Shown in pieces: positions 49,406 through 61,306 of a stretch of 64,000 nt of DNA; the first letter of the stretch is position 1, and every line of letters starts with the position of its first letter. This DNA is from Sycobia sp. Sy_11 (Eukaryota > Arthropoda > Insecta > Hymenoptera > Epichrysomallidae). The notes under the pieces were generated by a model. The model was not told where the DNA came from. It saw only the letters and a list, made by a program, of their open reading frames with translations, and made no database searches. Made by a program: the position numbers and the translations under genes. Location: NCBI GenBank assembly GCA_018907035.1, contig JACCIC010000150.1, forward strand, positions 400,001 through 464,000, given 5' to 3'.

Positions 49406-52263
49406 TGGCCGTGGACACTTTTTTCGAGTAGGAGTCAGAGGATTCACGAAATTCTCTATATATATTTAAAATAAAAAAAGTATCAATTCGTAGTGATTTT
49501 ATAGTTACCAAAATAAAATAAATTAAACGTCTAAAAGATTCGAAAATCGTAACAAATATTCGTCTATATGTTCTGGAGTGGGACTTAAAAATTGACGAAA
49601 CTAAAAATCATCATTGGAAAATCAGAAGATAATTATCAGTGATGTGCGACGGATTCTAAGATATAAATTAATAAAAAAAAATCATTTTCAAGGCTTAAAT
49701 CAACGCGCTGTCACATATTTCATCTTGAAAATTGGGTTTAACGCAAAAACTTTGAAAGAAAAAAGAATCTTAGAATTAATCAAGAGTCACAATTTTTCAA
49801 ATATTGGGAGGGTGTTTTTCAAAATTTCTTTTCCGTCGATATTCGGATAATCAAAAAATTCGTATTGAATCGTCCCACTTCTGATCATACTCATTACATT
49901 TAGACGACACTCATTACATTTTGAAAAACGATAGATGTCGATTTTTTTACCGATAGATTGTTGATATTTTTACCGATAAAGTGACGATTTTTTTACCGAT
50001 TAATCACGATATACTATACAATATTGCATTTTAAAGTGTTCTGCTATACGAGCCATGCTGTCGATATAAAAACATGTACGATGAGCTTCTTTCATATACT
50101 CGTCGATCATTGAACGGAAATTTTCGAATTTATTTTCAAAAATTCGTTTGACACCATATAAATTATAATTGCGCGATATATTCTCAGCTGGAATATTGCT
50201 TTTCAGAGACTAAATCTCTTATTGTTTTTTATACATGCTGACTAAATGTTTCATGCTTTCTGCAGAAAGTGTTGGCTTTGTAAATTTTAGGGGCAGAGCC
50301 CCCTCAATTTAGATTTGGAGGGGAGGAATGGAGGATCCTCTGACTTCTTGCCTCGCGATCATGATATATATAGACGATTTACCTCGCTCCTCGCTCCGCA
50401 AGGAAAGTGGGAATTAAGTCACTGTCCAAGGATCCTCGAACGATCTATGCACAGAGATCAATGACGCTGTCTCTTCTTTTCCAGCTCCTCGAGGTGCTCT
50501 GCGATATATATGAATGAGATCATTCGTATATGTCATATATAATACTCACGGGCAGAGCCGTCCTCGTGTGGCTTACAATAATCCGTCCCCATAAGGCTGC
50601 AAAAAGATTTTAAAAAAGTATTATACATCATACTTTCATATAAAATATAAAATTTTCACGCAAAGTATGAATCACTTGGTGTAGTTTTCAAATTTACATT
50701 TATATCTGGCTTAATTGGAAAACAAATGTTGAAGCATTGGGGTAAATATCTTTCAGATTTACGGTACTCTATTGGAATTTATTTCAAAATAATTCAATCA
50801 TTTTCGAATGAATATAAAATATAATAGTAGTGTTGGACATTTACTATTCTGAAATGGAATTGAGCCTTTTCTATATTAACTATCCATACGAATCCTTTAT
50901 TTCAAATAATCTTTAGTAATTCATCAGATAATAGCGATTGATAAATAGGATATCAGTATCCATTCTTTATTTTCATTTTTAATTGATGTTATATCTCCTT
51001 AAAGACTTAAATGTGGTCCTCGCGAAGCAACATCTCTAGATGCAACATAGGGAGCTCATTTACGCCAACAACATTATTTCAACCATTTTCAATCTTTCAC
51101 ACATCGACAACAACGCCTACGTAATAATCGATTATACTAATAAATTTTTAGCGTTGTCATTCCATCTGTTTTTGTGTAATTATTTTTCAGGATAGCCGCG
51201 CGTTTTTTGCGTATATGTGAATGATGGTATGACAATAATACATAATTTATTGCATACGATTAAATCACGTAAATAGGCCCTGTAGCGACGGTATCATAAT
51301 CACACAACGGGCTACATATAATAATGCTGGAGGCACGAGATCGCTGAACTCGACGTGCGAAATCTTCATTCCCTATAGTGACGCGAGACTTCCTGGACGG
51401 AGTTTGCGCTGATTTTGCGAGTGACCAGTAGTGATCGGAGATGTGTGGTTTAATTGTTACAAAATTTATATATATATATATAGACATATTCGAATTTTTT
51501 TTACCGAATTTACTCGAGAAATCGCGATTTTGTTTTATTTGCACTATTTACCGATCGAGTTGATAAGATAGTCGATTTATTATTATAGCAGTTCAACGAT
51601 CGATATTGTAATTTCCACAAAAATAATTATATCGTACAATCGCTCGTCACTGCCCTGTTGCACGAATAACAAGAGTCTTCCAAACGTTCTAATCGTAGAT
51701 TTAGATTCTTCTCTATGTTTGAAATAGTTGACGTATACTGGATGCTCAGAGCGTTGATGTATCACGTTAAAAGAGTTAATAAACAATAGCTTGTAATTGT
51801 TGAATTCATTCTAATGGGACTCTGAAGACAATAAATTTGAAACATTTAACTTGTAATTACTTTCTAATTTTCTTTCAATTTAACAGATTTTCAGTTGTAA
51901 TCTATTGGTCTGTATTGCGAATTAAGCAAATTTTGTTTTAACGATTAATTAATCATAAGGCGCTGCATCGAGTTTCTAGGAAATGGTCGGTTTAGTACGC
52001 AGTAAAGTTAAATTTTAAATTAAAATTTTCAAATTTTCACTTTTGCAATGAAGTTTATTTTGTGAAATACAAGACTTGAGCTTCCTTCTTTTACTTATCC
52101 TTTAGATTTTGGCAGTTCAAGTAATCGATTTTCGAAATCTAATAGAATATTACCAACGTTGTGAGTCGTTACATCAAGATCCATTTATATATTCAAAAAT
52201 AATATCGAACTGTTAATTAAACTTTCGTGTGAAAAATATCGAACAATCTACTGTAAGTGTGTG
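49403..52263. other. Intergenic or intronic DNA
   Basis: No gene recognised. Contains a three-copy tandem (49937-50003), and at 50.28-50.60 kb a GC-richer module with GGGCAGAGCC twice (50291, 50550) and AGGATCCTC twice (50332, 50429). Confidence 0.4.
49937..50003 (+). repeat. Tandem repeat, 3 units of 21-23 bp
   Basis: Each unit has the core GATTTTTTTACCGAT: 49937-49959, 49960-49980 (one base different and shorter) and 49981-50003. Confidence 0.85.
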
Positions 52264-52284
52264 CTCTCTCTCTCTCTCTCTCTC
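52264..52284. repeat. (CT)n tract, GAGA-factor-like, before the exon at 52537
   Basis: Ten CT units (GAGAG on the other strand) at the upstream edge of a GC-rich leader; such runs are common at insect promoters. Confidence 0.7.
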
Positions 52285-52536
52285 GTTGCGGACCTGATAA
52301 GGCGAAAATCAACGTCTTCTCGAACTTCATCGCGCAGGAGAAGAGCCGCTGAAAAAGAGGGAGACAGGGCGAAGGGGCCGTGATCATCCGTCCACCCCTC
52401 GTCGAACGCGCATCGAGCGACTTACGCCTCGTGATCGGGCAGAAGGGATTCTCCTCCCCCAGCCCCCCGCATGGCGGAGAAGCGGGCGGCCCGGTGAGGA
52501 CGATGGGCATTGGTGATCGCCGACGAGCAGCCCCGG
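52285..52536 (+). promoter_or_regulatory. GC-rich 5' leader with upstream ATGs
   Basis: Probable 5' UTR of the exon at 52537. It has a possible acceptor CTCCTCCCCCAG near 52450-52461 and two upstream ATGs out of frame with the signal peptide: one near 52471 opening an 8-codon uORF ending in TGA, and one at 52503 that overlaps the main start in another frame. Confidence 0.4.
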
Positions 52537-52724
52537 ATGATGAAGCCGTCGCTGCTCATCGCGCTCGCCGTCGCCGGCCTCGTCCTGGCGCCGCGGACGG
52601 GCGGCTCGGCGAGCGCCGGCTGCGAGATCCTGGCGGCGAAGCGCTCGGCCAGGGAGCTCGCCTGCCGGCAGGCCGGCATCGAGGACGCCGAGGAGCTGCC
52701 GGACGCCGGCAACGTCACCTTAAT
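52537..52724 (+). CDS. Probable first coding exon of a secreted or membrane protein, possibly LRR
   Basis: Starts MMKPS, then the hydrophobic LLIALAVAGLVLA and a cleavable end GGSASA: a textbook signal peptide with cleavage near residue 27. The mature part has Cys29 and Cys43 and reads ELACRQAGIEDAEELPDAGN followed by VTL, running into a donor AT|GTGAGT (52724/52725, phase 2). The spacing of Cys, Ile/Leu and the NVTL end resembles the N-terminal cap leading into a leucine-rich repeat, but with only 62 residues this is a guess. No following exon was found, so the first intron may exceed 11 kb. Codons are strongly GC-ending, like TOP3B exons 12-14. Two adjacent ATGs could start it; a TTG-initiated extension upstream is unlikely. 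Confidence 0.55.
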
Positions 52725-54780
52725 GTGAGTGCACTTATTTCGCTAATCTCTTTTCTTTTTCTTACTCGCCCTCCTTGCCTACGCAATCGCAAACACTAGA
52801 GCGCCATCTACTTTTTCGTTTTGGTTAACTTTACAAGTATATATAGATATATTTGGAAGTTATACGTACATACATAAACTAACGTAATTTGTGCTCGTTT
52901 CGGCCATACATTTAACATTTCAAAGACTGTACTGAAAACCTATCAAGTATATTTGACTGGAGCATAAAAAAAATTATTTAAAAATATTTTTTTGTCGTTG
53001 TTAGAAACTTAGTTTTGTATTTAAATATATATTTGTTACTATTACATTTTCATATTCAATGTTTAAAAAAATGTAACACTGAAGAAGCCGCGGATCGTCA
53101 AAAATAAAATATCATAATGAGAAACAACGCAAATAATAGACACTATATTATTTCCGAAACTAATAACAAATAGTTATATTTTGTCGTTTGAAAAAAGGTG
53201 CAATTTTATTATTAAAATTAATAAATATGTAATAAATATGTAATTGTTTTTCTTTAATAGAAAGTAATAACAGTCAATTTAAAAAATCAAAGTGCCATTG
53301 ATTCAAATAACAACTATATAATTTTAAAAGCTCATTGTGATTTGCGCCCCTCCCATCAAAAATTCTTCTATTTTATCGGCTTGCTAATCAAACTTTCTAA
53401 AAACTCCATGAAACTCACTTTTTTGTTTTGTTTATCGTATTTTTAAATATATATATATATGTAGTAATTTCAGCGCAGGCCTTTATAAACTTCGTAACAT
53501 CCATTTCAAGTTAATAAAATGTCATTTAATAAATTCTTGCTGTTATTTTCTCGTAGAATTTCATATAACGGCCACGAAAAATTTGGAATTTTGGAAATCT
53601 AGAAAAATTAGATTAAAGTTTACATAACGTGAAAATAGTGAAAATAGAAAAGCAAGAGAGTTGAAAGGCAAACGATAGAACTGCGTAAATAATTACTAAG
53701 GGCAAAAAATCGCTTTTCTTTCAAATATTGGATTTTATGACATTATTTGTTTCATTGATTATAATAAATGAAAATAAAAATATTAATAAAATTGTGTACT
53801 ATAATATTGAATTAAATTTTGTTGTATTGTGTCTTTATTTATACATTTGAAATTTTTGCATTTTTATATCACATTAATTAAAATATAAATCCTGCATGTA
53901 ACATCACATCCGACGGTTGTGTAAAAAACATTTTTGACAAATTGTGTGCTCCATATAATTATTAGTATTTGAAGCATTCACAACAATAATAGAGAATTTT
54001 CAGATGTGTATATATAGTAATAAAAAAAACTTTTATCGAACGAATGTTAAAAGTATGATGTAAATACACTGATATTTCTCGAATGAAGACGAAAGATAAC
54101 TTGCTTAACACGCCACCTTGAGCGCCAGTGTCCCTTCGCCCGGTGCTCGTAGCTACTTCCTTCTCTTTCTTCCTTTTCTTTTTACTTTAGATTGTAAACT
54201 TCATATGGGAATTGGCTCGCGTCCAGAGCAACCGAAACTTTGAATTCGATTAGTGTCTTCGTTATGTAGAGAAGTCTCCGTGGACCGCTGTGCGCAAGAA
54301 AAAATTCACGACTTCCAAATGTATACCTTTTGAAGTTGATGATTCACGTGCCTGATCGTTTACTTCGGTGTACAAATATGTGCGGGTCATAATTCCTGTA
54401 TCTCGATGTCATAACTTTCTCGTCGCTTGTCCCCCACGTAGGGTGAAACTTTTGTACTTCCTGGATTTACTTTGGTAGACGACGATACTTGAATTCGAAG
54501 TTTCAGTTACTTCTATCGAGATTCTTTATCCATAAGATTTCTCTGATGTTCTTCCCCCATATGAATCGTCACATAACGCGCATGAACGGAAACCTCATTC
54601 ACAGCAGGTGGAAAAATTCTTTCGATGACAGCGTAACGCAAATTGTTAAATAAGATATAATCCGTGTTTATCTAGGCATTATATTTTTATAATCTAAGTC
54701 AGCTATATATCTTATCTTGTTGCGTTCATCAAAAGGCCAGAAGATCATTAAAAAATAACTCGATCGGTAGTTTGACGGAC

Positions 54781-54877
54781 TCGTAATTTCGTAGCTGAAA
54801 TGTTTCCTGTAAAAACATTTGACCAAAAGACATTTTGACAGTATGCGACACTTTACCAACGGTTATTTCGCCAAATA
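54781..54877 (-). repeat. Degenerate tandem array, left (minus-oriented) arm
   Basis: Read on the minus strand it is a chain of diverged 16-18-base units near the consensus TTTGGCGAAATGTCTTT (for example ATTTGGCGAAAT, TTGGTAAAGTGTC, GTCAAAATGTCTTTTGGTC). Confidence 0.6.
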
Positions 54878-55149
54878 TGATATTTTCCCGATACAATTTT
54901 AACCACAAAAAATATGCGAGTTTCAATTACGTATCTATGAATGTATATATTGATTCGAGCTACGAATTCTTTCTTCTTCTTTGTAGTATTCGTTACCTTC
55001 TTTAGGGAACTGATGTCTTAGGACAAATATAGCGTTATCGATATGTCACTTTTAAGTATAATATAATAATAAGTTCTTTAAGTATAATATAATAAATAGT
55101 TATAATATAATTATAATAATAAGTAATAGTAATATATAATAAGTTCCTT

Positions 55150-55255
55150 ATTGGTGAAATATCTCTTGGCGAAATGTCGTTTTGGTGAATTATCTTTAAT
55201 TTATGTCTTTAGGAGAAAGGTCTTTTCACGAAGTATCATTAGACGAAGTGTCGCG
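55150..55255 (+). repeat. Degenerate tandem array, right (plus-oriented) arm
   Basis: Same unit family on the plus strand: TTGGTGAAATATCTC, TTGGCGAAATGTCGTT, TTGGTGAATTATCT, GGAGAAAGGTCTTTTC, ACGAAGTATCATTAG, ACGAAGTGTCGCG. It points away from the left arm, with 272 bp between. Confidence 0.6.
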
Positions 55256-55420
55256 AACTCATTAATTCGGTAATCCGAGTTCCAAGTTTCAGTCCCGGGG
55301 GATTGAAACAAGTACCGTTGTGGTAATTTACATCCACATTGTTTACAACCACATCCTAGTCATTCATTACTGATTAGCACCACTATTTTGGGAGCACAAG
55401 TAGAACACATATAACTCACG

Positions 55421-55428
<8 letters not shown>

Positions 55429-55466
<38 letters not shown>
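55429..55466. repeat. (AT)n microsatellite
   Basis: About 18 AT units after CATACATA. Confidence 0.95.
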
Positions 55467-55469
<3 letters not shown>

Positions 55470-55876
55470 AAATTAGGTTACTTAACAAAGTTTCGCAATA
55501 TTTGCCAAAGTCTGGAAAGTTTTAACAATGTCTGGAAAATTTTGTTCAAAGTTAATTTTTATATTAGTGTTCAAGTTTTTTTTTTGATCTCCGTTCAATT
55601 ATGCGAAATTTTATTAAAAGTTGCCAGACACCGTAAAAATTTGTCGGACTTCGCAATTTGACAGGTTCGTCAGCAATGGTCCGCAAAATTTAACAAAGTT
55701 ACATGAGGCCTGGCCAATATTTCCATAAAAATTCACGTTCACCGGTGTAGAAAATCCCTTTTTTATATACATTTCGACGAATTACAATATACCGATGCTA
55801 TTCGTTGAAAAAAAAGCTTTAGTGAACTCAAATAAGAGAAATGAGGGATATTGCCATTGAATCTTTTTGAGGCCGT

Positions 55877-55878
<2 letters not shown>

Positions 55879-55911
<33 letters not shown>
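55879..55911. repeat. (AT)n microsatellite
   Basis: 16 AT units. Confidence 0.95.
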
Positions 55912-55914
<3 letters not shown>

Positions 55915-58090
55915 AACTCTTTGCAATGATTTCCTCTCTTGTTTAGGGAGAAAATTTAAAGAACGAGATTTTTCTTTTTCAGTAATATAACTCAGTTCTA
56001 CGTTAACTTTTATGGAAGGCCAATCGGAAATGGGCAGCGTATTTATTATTTCTTCAAGTAATCTTTTAGGACCATAAAAGTAAAGTGTCATCGATAATTT
56101 TTAGCAGACATTTAATAAAAAATACTAAAACAAAAATACTAATATAACAGAATGTCCGCTGAATAGGCGAGATGACAGATGCTGGATGCACGCGTAATTC
56201 AAAATATCATGCGATATGTCGAAATATTATGACAATTTCCATAGACATGACCAGCTAATGTCATTATTACCGAAATAATTTGCTCTTTATTTGCATAATT
56301 TATGACTTAATAAATTGGAAGAGTTTTTATACACACTCATATTTTTATTATAAGAACATTATGGTCTGTAAGTTTATGATATGAACGTAACGAAACTTTG
56401 TAAATAAATCATAAGCTTGAGCGTTAAAAAGTGAGGTTAACCGACAATGTTATTGTCAAATTGCCATTTAGCTGTTTCGCTACTCTGACATATGACGGTT
56501 ACAATAATTATAACCACAAACATGTCCATAGCTATGGTTCGTTTATTATTTCATCATACCTATAATCACGAATAAAACCACCACAGAAAATTCTAATTTT
56601 AAATTATGTTCAGTTTTCAAATGTAATACTGGACAGTTTTTATAGATTTTTTCTAATATAATTTTGACTACGTAAATAATACGAGCATTACGGACGAGAG
56701 ACCTTAACTGCCGGATTTCGATCCACGGATCTGGGGATTTGTAAGTTATAAGCGGATGATCTATTTATACTATAATCTATCGTAGTTAGCCGTCTAATCG
56801 TCAAATTTACATGGCTCTCGCAATGTCTATAGATTTTTCCAAACACGTTTCATATATAAATGACGACAAACCGACATTCCCATTATTAAGAATAAAGGCT
56901 GACCGGAATGCTCGATGGTTATTACAACCGGATGACTTGGTTCTGTTTCAATGCCAGCTATGTGTCTCGTGCCAAGCTGATTCATTTTTGTCACTACTGT
57001 CGGGAACGGTTTTCCTGCGCAGGAGCAGGAGTCGAGTTGAGACGGACCGACGCCTTTGTTGCCCTGGCGCTACTTGATCCCGAGGGCGTGCAATTCGCCG
57101 CGCTTAAGCGACAAAATCTCTTTGTTCCTCCTTACCACCGACCCTTACCACCTCCCCCGTCGATCCACCCGCGCGACCCGCGCCAAACTTTCTCGCGAAG
57201 TAAATCCCGGCGCTCGTTGCAGCTGTGTGATACGCCGAAGTTCAAAGTTCGGGCTAAAAGTTTCGAATGTCCAAACTAGTTTAAGGGGCGACTTTTATAT
57301 TATTTTCTTTTTCTTCCTTTTGTTTTTGTTTTTCTTCCAAAGAAAGACATTAAATTCTCTTTTCCGATCTCGTCTCTAAAAATTATTTTATCAGAGTTCC
57401 ATGTTGAGGTACGAATGATTTTCTCGATACTTTTTTAATAATCTTTTAGAACTCGTTTATGTACACATATAAGTAAATCATAAATATGATAATTAGCTTG
57501 TGAATGAACTTGTAAGTGATAAAAATGGTAACTGAACTTAAAGTTAAACGTAGATTTGATTGGTTTAAAATTCCGAAGGACTGCAGTGAATCCAATAGAA
57601 TGTTTCGATGTCAGTTTCAGTGTCGATGAATAATTCTTCTTATACATAAATTTTTCAGAACGAAGCGTACAGAATTTTCGTCCGTCTCCATCGTGAAATA
57701 TTGGATTTTATACAATGAGTCCAGTAATCCAATTTTAAGTATACGATCGATTTAATCGATTTAATAGATCTAAATTATTTCTCTCTATTTCATTTACTAA
57801 TCAAAAATTGAGCTTATAAAATGCAACAAATAGGGTGATTTGCCGAAACTTATTTATCAAATTTTTTTTCACAACACTCATAATATAAAAAAAAGATGTA
57901 AATATAAGCGAATAATCGCGTCCATTCATCATTCTTTTACCGCATTGTGCAAAACGGGCAAAAGAGAAATTACTCTTGAGAAACCATTAAGTCCGATTAT
58001 CCAGCGATTAAATTTTCATCATCCCGAGAGCCGCATACCCGAATTCTCTTCTTTCCCTCTTTCGCTCTTCCCTCTTCTTCGGCGCGACCG

Positions 58091-58112
58091 CTCTCTCTCT
58101 CTCTCTCTCTCT
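58091..58112. repeat. (CT)n tract upstream of a TATA promoter candidate
   Basis: Eleven CT units, 124 bp before the TATA box at 58236. Confidence 0.95.
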
Positions 58113-58209
58113 ATTTAATTTTCCATCCCATCCGCCGCCTCCGGCAGCGCGTCACGCGGCTCCTCCGCCGGGCTCTCGCGCTGAAATTTTAAAAATGGAA
58201 CCGGATGCT

Positions 58210-58268
58210 GCGCGGATTTAATTCCGCGCCGCGCGTATATAAGCGTCGGGAATGCCTTTGCCTCATTC
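58210..58268 (+). promoter_or_regulatory. TATA-Inr core promoter candidate with upstream dyad
   Basis: TATATAAG at 58236-58243 is followed at the correct distance by an initiator TCATTC (58263-58268, A+1 at 58265, 29 bases after the first T of the box). Six bases before the TATA ends a dyad GCGCGGA-TTTAAT-TCCGCGC (58210-58229). The block lies in a CpG-rich island with a GAGA-type (CT)n tract upstream. No DPE at +28. What it transcribes is unknown; a small Arg-rich ORF starts 130 bases downstream. Confidence 0.45.
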
Positions 58269-58394
58269 TTATTTCCCTCCTATTTTTTACCCTCCACCCC
58301 TTTTTTAACCCCTTGCCCCCCCTCCTACTTTCTTTGCAAGAAAGGCGCGAGAGCGCGACGTTCAATTAGAATACGAATAAAGTTCCCATTGGGG

Positions 58395-58562
58395 ATGGGA
58401 CGACGACGACGACGACGACGACGACGTAGGGGCGATTTCCGAACCCGGGCGACCGCGATGATTAAATTTCCGCTGCGCCCCGTTCTTTCGCGCACGCGAC
58501 GAATTAACGTTTTATGCAAATTGAATCCTTACGGGAACTTGGCGCGGTTCTCGCGGAACTAG
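58395..58562 (+). other. Small ORF with a ten-arginine tract
   Basis: ATG GGA is followed by ten Arg codons from a (CGA)n repeat and then about 43 more codons (with ATAMIKFPLRPVLSRTRRIN) to TAG at 58560-58562: 55 residues. It is the first long frame downstream of the promoter candidate at 58236. The repeat encodes Arg on the opposite strand too, so the tract may be only a microsatellite. Confidence 0.2.
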
Positions 58563-58876
58563 TCCGATATTTGCAAGGTTCCCGAGAGTTGCGCGCACGT
58601 GTATGAGAATTCGAAGCCGAGATTCGAATCTCTTGGTAACGCTTTGCACGGGAATTCGATTTCAATTGTCGTTACTAATTGAAACTTAACGTTATTCCGT
58701 GTAATTTCGAGTTTTACTGCAGTTTCTACGATCGCTGAACATTTTCTAATCGTAAAATTATATTGAAAAACGTTGATTATCGTCGTGCGGGAAAATATAG
58801 AATATAGGGATTTTAACATTTTTTTCTATGTTTCTTCTTTTGCTTACAGGATCTCTAATGAGCGCAATGCAAATTG

Positions 58877-58878
<2 letters not shown>

Positions 58879-58919
<41 letters not shown>

Positions 58920-58938
58920 CATACACATATATATATAT
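58879..58938. repeat. (AT)n / (CATA)n compound microsatellite
   Basis: About 18 AT units, CATACATACACA, then more AT. Confidence 0.95.
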
Positions 58939-59477
58939 AACAAATATTAATGCTGTGTACGTGTAAAACCGGGGCTCCGAGATTGTTGAAAGATTTTAAA
59001 CGTAGTCTGGAAACGATAAAAATAAATGTTTCTACGATCCTGTTCTCATTAAGTCAATTACGATATATGATTGATCACAATGATTTAATCTATAAATAAT
59101 TCGAGAAACTCTAGAAAGACAAAGTGCAAAAGTACGTATGACAAATAAAAAAAGCGTAAATAAAGAATGGGTATGAAAATGTAAATTAACTCCCATTACC
59201 AAGTTGTAATACACTAATCCTCCAACTTTATACGTCGTAAGCTCCAGTTATATATAATACCTGTGCCGGAGGTATAATGTACATGTATACCGGGCAAATT
59301 AGAAAACGGCCAAAGTAATTATAGTCCCGGTGTATAAATTTGCCGGATTATTAGTCGGGTGACAAGTCCTTGTAATAAGTTCATTCGCTCCGGTATTGTT
59401 ATAACGCGAGAGCACGCTCGGCTCCGGGCTTTATTTTATTACAATATAAGCCACGGCTGCTGATATGCTAATTTACC

Positions 59478-59488
59478 TATATATATAC

Positions 59489-59522
<34 letters not shown>
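59478..59522. repeat. (TA)n microsatellite with ACAT interruptions
   Basis: Interrupted TA run ending in 14 pure units. Confidence 0.9.
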
Positions 59523-59525
<3 letters not shown>

Positions 59526-59825
59526 GCACACATAGTAATTCGAATGAATTACCATTCGATAATTTACCATTGCGATTATTTCAATAAACAGTAACGATAT
59601 CTTCTATAATTACACGAATAGATGCGTATAAAGACCCTATGGTTGAGATTTCAATAATCCTATATGGACGGTCGAAAAAAAGAACTTTAACACACGCTAA
59701 ATTAATTATTAAGTATCGTTAGACGTATCAAACGTTCGGCATATTCAATCAGATGTCCCATATTTAAACGAGCGTTTACTCTTGGGAATTCGAAAATTAT
59801 CTCGCCTACGATATGCCGGTTTGTC

Positions 59826-59830
<5 letters not shown>

Positions 59831-59865
<35 letters not shown>
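59831..59865. repeat. (GT)n microsatellite
   Basis: About 17 GT units with one AT near the end. Confidence 0.95.
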
Positions 59866-59866
<1 letters not shown>

Positions 59867-60048
59867 AAAAGAGGCGTTGAAAAATAACCCATCATTGAGC
59901 CGACGACTTCGCTCGTCGGATCCAATAATTGCGGCTGCGCTTTTATACGGATAACCCGTCGAATCTGCTTATTTTCACTCTCGACTCCCGCTCCGCGTGA
60001 TTATATACACGTCATTAATAATTGCCAGCCAGCGCGTGCTTGGAATCT

Positions 60049-60051
<3 letters not shown>

Positions 60052-60096
<45 letters not shown>
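60052..60096. repeat. (AT)n microsatellite
   Basis: 22 AT units. Confidence 0.95.
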
Positions 60097-60101
<5 letters not shown>

Positions 60102-61284
60102 CGATTTAATGTCTTCGTGGCAATTATGACTCGATTTGTTGCGTCTAATAATTTCGCGCTTCGAATATTGTTATTAAGCTCCTCGTCGGTTCTTGAATCA
60201 TCTTTTAGCGATGAAAATCTATCTGGGCATGTCCCATTTTAAAACTTATAAATGGACATTTGGAAAACGTGAATTAAGGCGATGAAAAGAACTGCTTGTT
60301 GAAAGATAAGGTTACGTGAAGAGATTGCCGTTGAAACTTTAAGGGATGTGCTTTTTTTTAAATTATTATAAATCGTATGTTTTATAGAATGGTATATTTT
60401 ATTTAAAACATAATAATCAAAAGACTTGCTAAAAGCCATTATTTAAATCTTGTATACCGAGGTTGTTCACTGAATAACAGAAGAAAAGAAGAAAAAAGAA
60501 TTATCGTGATACTGTTGAGAATCAAATAAATAATAATTCACCTACTTTAATCAACAATTGACACGACTGTCTAGTTTCACCGTGAACGATTTATCGAACT
60601 CCTTATATTGGGAGGTGAATTGAAAAAGCCTTGTGATTTGCTTGCACTCGACATTCGTGAGAACATTTTGGGCGCAGAATATTGGCGAATATGGGAGATC
60701 CTGTAATATAGAATGCCTACAACTCGACAGAATCAGATACAGCTGAGTGTAAGATTTAGTATGCATTTTTAGGCAATCGCCAATGCCCTTTTCACTTCCT
60801 GACTCTCTTCCCTCTTCAATGAAAGTAGGTTCGCGATTCGGTTGTCGTTGGAGGGGCGTAAAAACTGAGCTTCGCCAGTTGATCAAAGTCCATTTGGGCA
60901 TCTTAAGTTTCTCTGCAGATATAGTTATTAACCGCCGATTCTGAATTTAGGGACTTTCTCAGTTATTATATAGGAAAACAGTCGGTCACTACGGTTGCAC
61001 CTGTCAGATGGTTTCATAGGTCTCTCCCATCCTTGTTCACTGTGCGGGTACTGCGTACGTCACAGTCTCGGCCAAACGAAAAAGTTTCGAAGCAACGCGT
61101 AGATGTGGCTGATTTAAGTCCACAGCTTTCGCAAATGACCCGTCTGGTTCCAGCAGACGATGTGCTCAGTTCAGACTCTATGAACGTTCTGATTCTTAAG
61201 AAACAGCTCTCCTGAGTGCGTTATATTTGCACTTTTTTATCAGGATCAATCACTTCAATCGTAGTACGGTTTTTAAGCGAGAAC

Positions 61285-61306
61285 GAGAGAGAGAGAGTGA
61301 GAGAGG
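61285..61306. repeat. (GA)n tract
   Basis: Short GA run with one TGA interruption. Confidence 0.85.

Larger units (their letters stand above)
52725..58090. other. Probable intron or intergenic DNA
   Basis: No coding exon recognised. Contains the inverted arrays at 54781-55255, degenerate CTGGAAAATTTT-type repeats at 55490-55700, AT microsatellites, and a GC-rich patch at 57.03-57.25 kb with open but unrecognisable frames. Confidence 0.4.

Noticed and set aside
60950..61110. PTP-like reading PILVHCAGTAYVTVS on the plus strand
   Set aside because: Resembles the phosphatase signature HCSAGxGRTG only loosely; the conserved Ser-Ala-Gly-x-Gly-Arg loop is not intact, the frame stops soon after and no other phosphatase motif is near.
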